Below, piece after piece: positions 15,269-20,738 of a stretch of DNA of 24,289 nt. How positions within the stretch are numbered: position 1 is the first letter of the stretch; the number at the start of each line of letters is the position of its first letter. The stretch is taken from the IMG/VR virus record IMGVR_UViG_3300009285_004945, positions 1 through 24,289 of that record; one strand, 5' to 3'. The notes under the pieces were generated by a model that was not told where the DNA came from, did no database searches, and saw only the letters and a list, made by a program, of their open reading frames with translations. A program made the position numbers and the translations under genes. The DNA is from a virus.

Positions 15269-15312
15269 GCGTCTTGGTCGCCGGGCCGCTGATCCCGGCC
15301 GTTGGGCGTCAT
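15265..15312 (-). CDS. 15-residue coupling micro-ORF after the methyltransferase
   Basis: The ATG at 15312 overlaps the methyltransferase stop (ATGA) and the TGA overlaps the ATG of the 32-residue ORF (ATGA). The peptide MTPNGRDQRPGDQDA is polar and probably has no function of its own. The arrangement would let ribosomes finishing the methyltransferase reach the next ORF. Confidence 0.3.
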   Translation of the reverse strand: MTPNGRDQRPGDQDA

Positions 15313-16127
15313 AGCAGCGTCTCCTCTACTTCGGAGCGCAGCCGCTCGAACGCGGTTTGAAAATGCTTCGGGTCTTTCTCGATGCCGATGAAGTGACGAC
15401 CACTCCGCAGGCATTCGATTCCGGTCGTTCCGCTGCCCATGAAGCAGTCGAGCACGGTTTGCCCCGGCCTCGAGCTGAGGCGCACCAGCGGCATGATTGT
15501 CGGCAGCGGCTTTTGCGTTGGGTGGTCCACCTTGCCAGGTTGCCCGAATCGGTAGGCGTCGGCAGTTATCACATTGGAGCGAGGCACATCTTTGAGTGAT
15601 TCAGCCGTCCACGTTCTGCCGCTCCGATAGGCATACACGCACAGTTCCGCAGCGGACGGCCAGCCAGAACCGGGAGCGGGCGGCACGGGACATTCCTTTG
15701 ACCAGACGAGGAAGCGCGTCTTCCAGCCTTTCGACTCGAGTTGGTTCACGACCGTCCCGAATTGCCGATGCCCGACCCACGCATAGATTGAGCCGTGAGG
15801 CGCGAGCTTGTCAGCGCACAGTTCGATTGCGCGCCGCACAGTTTCGGTTGTGGCTTCCCAGTCGCGGTCGCCCTCGAAGAAGTCCAAGTCAGTAGTTCTG
15901 CCGTAGCGCGTTTCCCATCGTCCGACGCCGGCCACGCTCACGGAGTATGGAGGGTCAGTCACCACCAAGTCCACGAGCGGCAGGGTAGGCAGCACGTCCA
16001 GACAGTCCGCATTGTAGAGAGTCGCAGTGGAATGACGCCCAACCAGACGCTGCACGCAAAGACGCCCCGCTTCTCCGTTTCGGGAGTCGGCTGGCGTCAC
16101 TACGTCTTGCGTGTTGGCGGTAGTCAT
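15309..16127 (-). CDS. DNA methyltransferase, beta class (N6-adenine or N4-cytosine)
   Basis: This is a 272-residue enzyme. The catalytic motif IV, VVTDPPYSVS (DPPY at 58-61), comes before the S-adenosylmethionine-binding motif I, DCFMGSGTTG (about 227-236), with 'FIGIEKD' (motif II) after it. That order defines the beta class of amino-methyltransferases, and DPPY favours N6-adenine. VDHPTQKPLPTI, conserved before motif I in this class, is also present. No restriction partner lies nearby, so it is probably an orphan methylase for self-protection or regulation. I use the ATG at 16127, overlapped by a 12-codon ORF (ATGA); the longer frame from 16181 overlaps the upstream gene more and its extra residues look unrelated. 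Confidence 0.9.
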   Translation of the reverse strand: MTTANTQDVVTPADSRNGEAGRLCVQRLVGRHSTATLYNADCLDVLPTLPLVDLVVTDPPYSVSVAGVGRWETRYGRTTDLDFFEGDRDWEATTETVRRAIELCADKLAPHGSIYAWVGHRQFGTVVNQLESKGWKTRFLVWSKECPVPPAPGSGWPSAAELCVYAYRSGRTWTAESLKDVPRSNVITADAYRFGQPGKVDHPTQKPLPTIMPLVRLSSRPGQTVLDCFMGSGTTGIECLRSGRHFIGIEKDPKHFQTAFERLRSEVEETLL

Positions 16128-16162
16128 GGTCGGGCGTCTTGCGTGAGCTTTTCGTTCTCCAT
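16124..16162 (-). CDS. 12-residue coupling micro-ORF before the methyltransferase
   Basis: The ATG shares its A with the stop of the ribbon-helix-helix gene (TGATG), and the TGA overlaps the methyltransferase ATG (ATGA). The peptide is MENEKLTQDARP. It exactly spans the gap, and the methyltransferase start has no clear ribosome-binding site, so reinitiation through this frame is plausible. Confidence 0.35.
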   Translation of the reverse strand: MENEKLTQDARP

Positions 16163-16551
16163 CACTCGCCACTCGCCTCATCGCACGTCTCGGTTAGCCA
16201 TTCCGAGAGCGTTTGTCCGTTGTGTTTTGCGGCGCGGACGTAGCGGTTTTTGCGCTCTATCGTTACCCGGAGATGGATGTGTCCGCCGGCTGGCTGATCG
16301 CCAGTCGGCAGGCGTCCACGGGGATTGTCCAGGTCGGCGAGTGTTTCGATCAGGAGGTTTAGATCATCCTCGCTCAGTTTAGCAATTCCGCCGTGAGCCA
16401 TCGCGTTGCTGAGCGCTCGCGCGACGCGCTGCTCGACAATTGGAGAGCGTTTGGCGATCGCCTCCATCGCGATATTTATTTCGGCGGCGTTGGAGTTGCT
16501 GCATTTGAGCGCCACGCGCAGAGCGTGACGCCAGATTTCGGATTTGGTCAT
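16162..16551 (-). CDS. Protein with C-terminal ribbon-helix-helix domain
   Basis: This is a 129-residue protein. Residues 91-125 (HIHLRVTIERKNRYVRAAKH through TLSEWLTETCDEA) fit the ribbon-helix-helix pattern: a short strand, a basic helix, a G-Q-T-L turn and a second helix beginning S-E-W. Such domains bind operator DNA as dimers. The N-terminal 85 residues are helical and may form an oligomerisation or regulatory domain. The ATG overlaps the upstream stop (ATGA). It lies 0.5 kb downstream of promoter-like repeat copy 1 and is a candidate to bind the inverted repeats there, which is inference. An antitoxin is less likely because no toxin-like partner is adjacent. Confidence 0.75.
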   Translation of the reverse strand: MTKSEIWRHALRVALKCSNSNAAEINIAMEAIAKRSPIVEQRVARALSNAMAHGGIAKLSEDDLNLLIETLADLDNPRGRLPTGDQPAGGHIHLRVTIERKNRYVRAAKHNGQTLSEWLTETCDEASGE

Positions 16552-16988
16552 ACGATCTCGAATGTTTCAGTTGTGGCCCACTCTCCGACCAGCTCGCGAG
16601 CGAGCCTATCGCAGTATTGAGCCGGGGTTTCGGTATTCGGCCAGTAGGAGCAGAGCATCCGGAACGTTTGTGTCACGGGCCTGCCCGTCATTCCCCAAAT
16701 CGCGGCGAGTTTGGCGTGTTCTGGTGTTCCGGGCCGATGCCCGTTTATCCTCTGATCCAGTTCTGTTTTGGTAATGCAGCGCAGCCGAATTGTCCCACCG
16801 ATCACCGGGAGTGTGGCGAGTAGCCGTCCGAGCTGAGTCTGTATCTGGCTCGCGTCGGGGTTGATGTCTGCCCAGTGAGCGTATCCGGGGTATGGTCCGA
16901 ACGGAGTCGCAAAATACTGTTCTTCGGACGACTGGACACAGGGGAGGTTTGCTGCTGCTGCGTATCGAGGATGGACTGTGGTTTTCAT
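16548..16988 (-). CDS. 146-residue hypothetical protein heading cassette 2
   Basis: This is the first gene after promoter-like repeat copy 1. It begins MKTTVHPRYAAAANLP; the first five codons resemble those of the gene behind repeat copy 2 (MKTTV), but the rest of the two proteins does not. The middle has IQTQLGRLLATLPVIGGTIR and an 'HRPGTPEHAKLAAIWGMTGR' segment, and the C-terminus is acidic and aromatic. It appears globular and soluble. I recognise no family. The RHH gene follows by ATGA overlap, so the two are probably co-expressed. Confidence 0.7.
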   Translation of the reverse strand: MKTTVHPRYAAAANLPCVQSSEEQYFATPFGPYPGYAHWADINPDASQIQTQLGRLLATLPVIGGTIRLRCITKTELDQRINGHRPGTPEHAKLAAIWGMTGRPVTQTFRMLCSYWPNTETPAQYCDRLARELVGEWATTETFEIV

Positions 16989-17023
16989 TTTGTCTCAGTT
17001 TTGTTCTGTTCCCGGATTCGCCG

Positions 17024-17092
17024 GGGCGATTGTCAGTTTCATCTGACGTGATGAATTTAGCAGATTGCGGCATTGTGTCAACACATAATTCG
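17024..17092 (-). promoter_or_regulatory. Promoter/operator-like 69-bp repeat, copy 1
   Basis: The 69 bases are identical to 18296-18364. On the minus strand they hold a perfect -35 TTGACA (17081-17076), a 16-base spacer and a -10-like TAAATT (17059-17054). The -35 lies within the inverted repeat TGTGT-N2-ACACA (17074-17085). A second inverted repeat, GTCAG-N6-CTGAC (17032-17047), falls at the expected transcription start. The layout suggests a repressible promoter driving the 146-residue gene, whose start is 66 bases downstream of the -10. Confidence 0.75.
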
Positions 17093-17170
17093 CCCAGCCG
17101 AACCAGCCGCTGGACACGAACCGGCGCTGGTCGGTGCGGGATTGGTTGGTCTGGAGGATTCTGTCGTCAT
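17078..17170 (-). CDS. Possible 30-residue ORF after the MazG-like gene
   Basis: The ATG at 17170 overlaps the MazG-like stop (ATGA). The frame runs 30 codons (MTTESSRPTNPAPTSAGSCP...) and its TGA falls inside the -35 element of repeat copy 1. The composition is low-complexity Ser/Pro/Ala, so it may be a chance frame. It fills the intergenic gap like the other micro-ORFs here. Confidence 0.25.
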   Translation of the reverse strand: MTTESSRPTNPAPTSAGSCPAAGSAGRIMC

Positions 17171-17751
17171 GGGTTGTTCGGCGCCGGCGTGTCCTCCCCG
17201 ACGCCTGCGCCGGCCGGGTCCTTCTTCCAGTCCCGCTTCCGCACCTCCTCCCATGTGTTAATCACCACACCATCGAAATCCATGTCGGAGTTCCTGCCGA
17301 ACAGCCGCAGCCAGACGATCAGCCGTCCGACCTGGGTGCGGCGGGCCATCTCGTGGTCCTCGGTGGTCCGGATGCCCTGGGCGCACTTGAGATGGGCGTG
17401 GGCCAGCTTTCCGACCTCAATCGCGCTGTTAATGACTGGGTCGGCGGTGACATGGGAGCGGGCGCCGATGATCTCGCACTGGGCCATGTTGAGGCCGGCC
17501 CGGCCGCAGTAGTCAGCCAGGTAGATCATCATGTCGCCGACGGCGTCCTCAGTATTTGCGTGGTGCGTGTCCTTATCCCCGAGAAGGTCGCCTGTGTCCC
17601 TCGCATTCTTCCACCTGGTGTAGTGTTCATCCAGTTCGCCCAGTTCCTCGACGGCGCCGAGCAGGGGGTTGACGGTGGGTTGATCGCCGAAGTTGTGGCG
17701 GGACCACAGGGAGACTTCGTCCTGGAGGATATTCAGATCGAGTTCAAACAT
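17167..17751 (-). CDS. MazG-like nucleotide pyrophosphohydrolase
   Basis: This 194-residue protein belongs to the all-alpha NTP-pyrophosphohydrolase superfamily. Residues 30-40 (LLGAVEELGEL, with E35, E36 and E39) form the first metal-binding helix. Residues 68-82 (EDAVGDMMIYLADYC, with D73) form the second, in the 'DAxGD-x2-IYL' variant seen in stand-alone MazG-like proteins. Such enzymes hydrolyse NTPs, dNTPs or (in phages) possibly alarmone-type nucleotides, altering the nucleotide pool or the starvation response. The C-terminal 110 residues are helical and unassigned. The ATG at 17751 is preceded by a C-rich leader without a Shine-Dalgarno site. The 78 extra upstream residues in frame look like a shadow of the preceding gene. 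Confidence 0.82.
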   Translation of the reverse strand: MFELDLNILQDEVSLWSRHNFGDQPTVNPLLGAVEELGELDEHYTRWKNARDTGDLLGDKDTHHANTEDAVGDMMIYLADYCGRAGLNMAQCEIIGARSHVTADPVINSAIEVGKLAHAHLKCAQGIRTTEDHEMARRTQVGRLIVWLRLFGRNSDMDFDGVVINTWEEVRKRDWKKDPAGAGVGEDTPAPNNP

Positions 17752-17754
17752 GGT

Positions 17755-17792
17755 GGGATGGGGTGGTTGGTTGGGTGGTTGGGTGGGGTGGG
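17755..17792 (+). promoter_or_regulatory. G-quadruplex-capable G-run array upstream of the MazG-like gene
   Basis: Six runs of three or four G occur on the plus strand. The last four (17773-17792) have loops of 5, 1 and 1 bases and meet the usual G-quadruplex rule. The array fills the 46-base gap before the MazG-like ATG, on the template strand, and the mRNA leader is correspondingly C-rich with no Shine-Dalgarno site. It could slow transcription or affect supercoiling; a simple repeat with no function is the alternative. Confidence 0.5.
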
Positions 17793-17797
17793 TGATT

Positions 17798-18241
17798 TCA
17801 GGAACGGGACCAGCATCCGCATACGTGCTGCTTGTAGCCCCATTGAATCCACAAGGTGTAGCCAGTGATCTCCTGCCCCTCGGCAATCCAGCGGCATTCG
17901 TGTTTGGTCTCGCCGATAGACACCAATTCAGGCGCCCCGACCATCCGGCGCTGGCAGCCTGATTCCCCGACGTGGTGGCCCCCACGGTGGGAACTGGTGC
18001 CGCAATGGCAGTAGTGGTGGGCGTTGCAGTGCCATCGGAACCCGATCATGAGGCGCCAGACCTGGAGGGTGGTGCCGGTGCAGCCGGGGTGGAGGCGTCC
18101 GTTGACGGTGACGTGGCTGCGGGGATTGGGGCCGCGGTACCAGCCGGCGCACAATTCCAGCCGTCCGATCCGGAAGGACCAGGCGGCGGCGTCTGGGATT
18201 CGGTGGTGCGGGGAGTTCACGTAGTAGACGGTGGTTTTCAT
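17798..18241 (-). CDS. 147-residue Cys/His-rich orphan protein heading cassette 1
   Basis: This is the first gene after promoter-like repeat copy 2. It has AAAGGA eight bases before the ATG at 18241 and begins MKTTVYYVNSPHHRIPDAAA. The N-terminal half is beta-rich (FRIGRLELCAGWYRGPNPRS, then LQVWRLMIGFRWHCNAHHYC). The middle holds clustered Cys and His (CHCGTSSHRGGHHVGESGC), which could bind zinc or iron. The C-terminus, ETKHECRWIAEGQEITGYTL, then WIQWGYKQHVCGCW, repeats the Cys/Trp pattern. I recognise no family. Competing frames across this stretch are Pro/Arg-rich and lack a start signal. Confidence 0.65.
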   Translation of the reverse strand: MKTTVYYVNSPHHRIPDAAAWSFRIGRLELCAGWYRGPNPRSHVTVNGRLHPGCTGTTLQVWRLMIGFRWHCNAHHYCHCGTSSHRGGHHVGESGCQRRMVGAPELVSIGETKHECRWIAEGQEITGYTLWIQWGYKQHVCGCWSRS

Positions 18242-18295
18242 CGGGTGTTTCCTTTGGGTTAAGGGTTGGGATGGGTCCAGCGGCCGGCTCGCGTC

Positions 18296-18364
18296 GGGCG
18301 ATTGTCAGTTTCATCTGACGTGATGAATTTAGCAGATTGCGGCATTGTGTCAACACATAATTCG
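18296..18364 (-). promoter_or_regulatory. Promoter/operator-like 69-bp repeat, copy 2
   Basis: This copy is identical to copy 1. The -35 TTGACA is at 18353-18348 and the -10-like TAAATT at 18331-18326. The inverted repeats are at 18346-18357 and 18304-18319. It starts 18 bases after the stop of the excisionase/MerR-type HTH gene and its -10 is 85 bases from the ATG of the Cys/His-rich gene. It is the likely promoter for that gene and the MazG-like gene. Confidence 0.75.
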
Positions 18365-18382
18365 TGCTCCTCTTTCACAATG

Positions 18383-18670
18383 TTACCGCCAGTACTCGGG
18401 ATCCTCGGCCTGCGCGGCGAACTGCGTGACGCTCCCGAGATCGTACTCCCGTTTCCCGGGCCGCGTCCGGCGATGCCGGATGCGCCCCTCATCCGCCAGC
18501 CGGTAAATGCTCGCGATGCTCACCCCGAGGATCGCCGCGGCCTGGCGCGTCGTGAGCCAAGTCTCGCCGGCTGCTGGCAGCCGCGGGCGGAGCACATAGC
18601 TCCCGTCACCGCGCGGCATCAAGTCGGCCAGGATCGGCAGCGTCAACTGTCTCTCCGTGGAGCTGGTCAT
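18383..18670 (-). CDS. Excisionase/MerR-type helix-turn-helix protein
   Basis: This is a 95-residue protein. Residues 38-78 contain WLTTRQAAAILGVSIASIYRLADEGRI followed by the wing 'HRRTRPGKREYDLGSV'. This is the HTH_17 (excisionase / MerR-like) fold, with a recognition helix SIASIYRLADEG. The N-terminal 37 residues are a short strand-rich extension. It should bind DNA and may act as a transcription regulator or an architectural factor. It is the last gene before promoter-like copy 2, so control of that element is an attractive but untested idea. The ATG overlaps the zinc-ribbon stop (ATGA). Confidence 0.8.
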   Translation of the reverse strand: MTSSTERQLTLPILADLMPRGDGSYVLRPRLPAAGETWLTTRQAAAILGVSIASIYRLADEGRIRHRRTRPGKREYDLGSVTQFAAQAEDPEYWR

Positions 18671-18837
18671 TTCGTTCTGCGCTCGCGTTTCTCACCGGGG
18701 GTCCTACCAGGGATTGAGGCTGCTCCGAGCGTGCTCCGGCAACCGTCGTAGCAGTGCCACGGCCCACCGTTGACGCGCTGCCATCGCTCGGTCAACTGGC
18801 CGCACACCACGCATCGCCGGCGCCGCGGCTCACTCAC
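18667..18837 (-). CDS. 56-residue zinc-ribbon protein
   Basis: I use the GTG at 18837: GGAGG lies eight bases before it and it overlaps the winged-helix gene by eight bases. Cysteines 9 and 12 (CVVC) and the later HC-x3-C (His28, Cys29, Cys33) form a compact zinc-binding knuckle. The tail is basic (PGEKRERRTK), suggesting nucleic-acid binding. The longer frame from 18960 reads through the neighbouring gene and is rejected. It is cotranslated with the HTH gene downstream. Confidence 0.7.
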   Translation of the reverse strand: MSEPRRRRCVVCGQLTERWQRVNGGPWHCYDGCRSTLGAASIPGRTPGEKRERRTK

Positions 18838-19114
18838 ACGTCCCTCCTCCAGATGCAGGTGTGTACCGGTATTGGGAGATTCGTTTCCCGCCAGGGCCGC
18901 GGCTCTGTCTGTTCTGGATCGCGCCCAGGCCGAGCTCACGGAACCGGCGCCGCACGCCACTGATCCGCGTCGGTACGGCGTAGGCTCCTATCGCCTGTCC
19001 CAGCGCCGGCATGTCCAGCCACATCCCGGGATGCTCCCGGAAAATCTCGGCGAGCTGCCCCTCCTGGGTGGTCGGGCCATCCGTCGCCTCGTATTCGCGT
19101 TGGGAATCATTCAT
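18830..19114 (-). CDS. Winged-helix DNA-binding-like protein
   Basis: This 94-residue protein has the best ribosome-binding site in the window (GGAGGTG, six bases from the ATG). Residues 18-80 read as a winged helix: 'QEGQLAEIFREHPGMWLDMP', 'ALGQAIGAY-x-VPTRISGVRR' as the recognition region, 'RFRELGLGAIQNR' and a wing strand 'GGKRISQYRY'. It probably acts as an early or middle regulator. The strong start may mean that it is produced at high level or begins a translational unit. No closer family is recognised. Confidence 0.72.
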   Translation of the reverse strand: MNDSQREYEATDGPTTQEGQLAEIFREHPGMWLDMPALGQAIGAYAVPTRISGVRRRFRELGLGAIQNRQSRGPGGKRISQYRYTPASGGGTCE

Positions 19115-19128
19115 CAGCCACCTCCATG

Positions 19129-19341
19129 TTATGCCTCACCTCGCGAGGCTCTGTTGATCCGATAGGCACAGCACACGATCGCGCCGCGCGTGTATTCGCG
19201 TTTTGCCCCAACATCGGCGGCCACGGTATCTGGAGTGTCCCTGTCGGCGAGCGTGCCCGTCTGCGAATGGAACGTCTGCATGAGGTGGTCCAACTCCACC
19301 AGCAGCTTCCTGACTTCGGATGTTACTTTGATTTTCGGCAT
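19129..19341 (-). CDS. 70-residue hypothetical protein
   Basis: The product MPKIKVTSEVRKLLVELDHL... starts as an N-terminal strand plus helix and continues with acidic and polar stretches (LADRDTPDTVAADVGAKREY) before 'RGAIVCCAYRINRASRGEA'. Another frame starting at 19354 overlaps the GemA-like stop by ATGA, but its product is His/Arg-rich and looks like a shadow, so I prefer this one. There is no known domain. Confidence 0.6.
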   Translation of the reverse strand: MPKIKVTSEVRKLLVELDHLMQTFHSQTGTLADRDTPDTVAADVGAKREYTRGAIVCCAYRINRASRGEA

Positions 19342-19350
19342 ACAATCGGA

Positions 19351-19836
19351 TCATTGAACTGCGCGTTTTTCGCTCTGTTTGCGATGCATTGCCCGCAAAG
19401 TTCTTTCCAGGGCTCCGACATATTTCCAGCCGCCGCCTGTCCGCTGCCGGATCACGGTCAGGTACTCATCACGTTTCCCCGCCGCACGCATCAGCGACTC
19501 CAGCTGCGTGCAGCGCCGCTGGAACTGGTCTGCAGCCCAGCGGTCGCGGCTGTTCCCGCCCATTCGGTTTTTCGCGGCCCAATAGTTGCGGTCCCGGAAC
19601 GGATTGCTCCGCGCGCCCACGTGCTCGAACTCCCCCGAATCCACTGCCTGCCAATATCCCCACTCCCACCAACGCATCAGTCTGTCCACATGCTCATCCG
19701 TGAGCCGTGGATCAGTGCTGCTCCGGCAATCCTGCCACCCCGTCACCGTAGCAAGGGAGTCCCGGTAATCCTCATCCTCCATCCGCGCCCACCGCTGGGC
19801 GCGCTTGAGCAGTTGTTTCTGCGCGTTGGTGAGCAT
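19351..19836 (-). CDS. GemA / Mu gp16-like regulatory protein (DUF1018-like)
   Basis: This is a 161-residue protein. Its N-terminus, MLTNAQKQLLKRAQRWARME, then 'DEDYRDSLATVTGWQDC' and 'LTDEHVDRLMRWWEWGYW', follows the DUF1018 pattern 'a-x2-L-x-a-k-x2-l-g-l-d-d-x-t-Y-R-x2-l-x2-v-t-G' plus 'L-T-d'. In Mu this is gp16/GemA, an early protein that affects host gene expression. The C-terminal half is rich in Arg and aromatic residues. The ATG at 19836 lies two bases after the upstream stop; the 38-residue upstream extension reads through that gene and is rejected. Position in the early operon after MuA and MuB fits. The C-terminal part diverges, so the family match is moderate. Confidence 0.7.
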   Translation of the reverse strand: MLTNAQKQLLKRAQRWARMEDEDYRDSLATVTGWQDCRSSTDPRLTDEHVDRLMRWWEWGYWQAVDSGEFEHVGARSNPFRDRNYWAAKNRMGGNSRDRWAADQFQRRCTQLESLMRAAGKRDEYLTVIRQRTGGGWKYVGALERTLRAMHRKQSEKRAVQ

Positions 19837-19838
19837 GC

Positions 19839-20327
19839 TCAAAAAAGGGATCGCTGTGCGTTGGCTGCTGCGCGGCGGGTCGCCTCGCGCTGCCGTCGAG
19901 CCCGTCGAGCCTGGCTCAGGTCGCGGTACAGCGCGGCCAGCGTCTCGCACGTGCGCGGCAGTCGCTCGCCGCGTTCCGCCGCCAGCTCGCGCATCGCGCG
20001 GCCGGCGTGCGTCTCGATCCGGATCGCAGCCTCCCGCAGCTCCTCAGCACGCAGCCTGATGTGCCGATCTACCGCACCAGCCAGGTACACAGGTAAATGT
20101 CGGATCGTAGCACGCGCGCGCAGGCACGAGTCCAGGACGTCCATCAGGTCCACATAGACCGCCGCCTCATCATACTCCCAGCCGCGGCTGTGACACTCGT
20201 GCCCGTATCGCGCGATTGCCCGCGTGATCTCGTGCTCATCCCGCATCCAGTCCCGCACCGGCCGGGACGCGTAGTGATCCCTGTGGATTCGAAGGAGCAA
20301 CGACGTGATGAGCTGGTCAACGGTCAT
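19839..20327 (-). CDS. 162-residue helical hypothetical protein with C-terminal clamp-like motif
   Basis: This is a mostly alpha-helical, Arg/Glu-rich protein: MTVDQLITSLLLRIHRDHYA at the start, then long amphipathic helices (IRLRAEELREAAIRIETHAG, ALYRDLSQARRARRQREATR). The last five residues, QRSLF, resemble the bacterial sliding-clamp-binding motif Q-L-(S/D)-L-F at the position where it usually occurs. It lies where some Mu-like phages carry the Gam nuclease inhibitor, but I do not see a convincing Gam pattern. The ATG overlaps the upstream stop (ATGA). Confidence 0.68.
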   Translation of the reverse strand: MTVDQLITSLLLRIHRDHYASRPVRDWMRDEHEITRAIARYGHECHSRGWEYDEAAVYVDLMDVLDSCLRARATIRHLPVYLAGAVDRHIRLRAEELREAAIRIETHAGRAMRELAAERGERLPRTCETLAALYRDLSQARRARRQREATRRAAANAQRSLF

Positions 20328-20665
20328 GCACCCCCCTCACTGTTCTGACGATACGGTTCGGTCGCCCGATCTACAGCCTCAGCCCACCACGGCGGCGGGG
20401 CAAATTCAAGGCGCGCAGCTTCTTGACGCTCCCGGTATTCCTTGCCGGTCGTTTCGTCCTGGAATCGCTCCCACCAGAGCAGCCACTCCGGTAACGTCAG
20501 CAGGTCGTGGTCGCTGTGGTAGCAGACCGTTCCGCTGTCGCCGAGGCAGCAGTATTGTTGCTCGCCCCACTTGTTTTTGTTGCCGCACACTTCGAGGATC
20601 AGGTAGCGCGCGCACGTCCTCGTCACATAGCGCGCCACGTCACCGACTTTCCATTTCGTTTTCAT
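20324..20665 (-). CDS. 113-residue Trp/Cys-rich hypothetical protein
   Basis: The product begins MKTKWKVGDVARYVTRTCAR and has CCLGDSGTVCYHSDHD, a small beta-barrel-like first half, then a Trp-rich second half (LTLPEWLLWWERFQDETTGK and APPPWWAEAVDRA). The pattern 'WKVGDVARYV' is typical of small SH3/KOW-like proteins, although I cannot assign a family. It is coupled at both ends by ATGA: from a 16-codon leader ORF upstream and to the 162-residue gene downstream. Confidence 0.7.
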   Translation of the reverse strand: MKTKWKVGDVARYVTRTCARYLILEVCGNKNKWGEQQYCCLGDSGTVCYHSDHDLLTLPEWLLWWERFQDETTGKEYRERQEAARLEFAPPPWWAEAVDRATEPYRQNSEGGA

Positions 20666-20712
20666 CTCGGGGCGGGGTCTCCGACCTCTGCGATGTGGGG
20701 TTTGGTAGCCAT
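20662..20712 (-). CDS. 16-residue leader ORF with strong ribosome-binding site
   Basis: MATKPHIAEVGDPAPR is preceded by AAAGGA seven bases before its ATG, and its TGA overlaps the ATG of the 113-residue gene (ATGA). The larger gene lacks its own good site, so this short frame may load ribosomes for it. A start-site control by leader translation is possible; no regulatory amino-acid run is visible. Confidence 0.5.
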   Translation of the reverse strand: MATKPHIAEVGDPAPR

Positions 20713-20738
20713 GTTGGTCCTTTCGTTGATGTTGAGGG

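Noticed and set aside
15170-15308. Possible tRNA suggested by GGTTCGAGC on the minus strand
   Set aside because: No matching acceptor, D or anticodon arms can be folded around it, and the stretch is covered by coupled small ORFs.
16606-17073. 155-codon minus frame starting inside repeat copy 1 (MPQSAKFITSDE...)
   Set aside because: Its ATG lies between the -35 and -10 elements, it has no ribosome-binding site, its product is Arg/Thr/Ser-rich and low in hydrophobic residues, and it overlaps the better 146-residue gene. The same peptide from copy 2 ends after 28 codons.
18259-18375. 39-codon frame from a GTG near 18375 reading through repeat copy 2
   Set aside because: The GTG lacks a ribosome-binding site and the frame passes through strong promoter hexamers. 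A small peptide cannot be excluded, but the promoter reading explains both copies better.
19136-19354. 72-codon frame starting with an ATGA overlap on the GemA-like stop
   Set aside because: The product is His/Arg-rich and looks like a shadow of the 70-residue protein in the adjacent frame, which has more normal composition.
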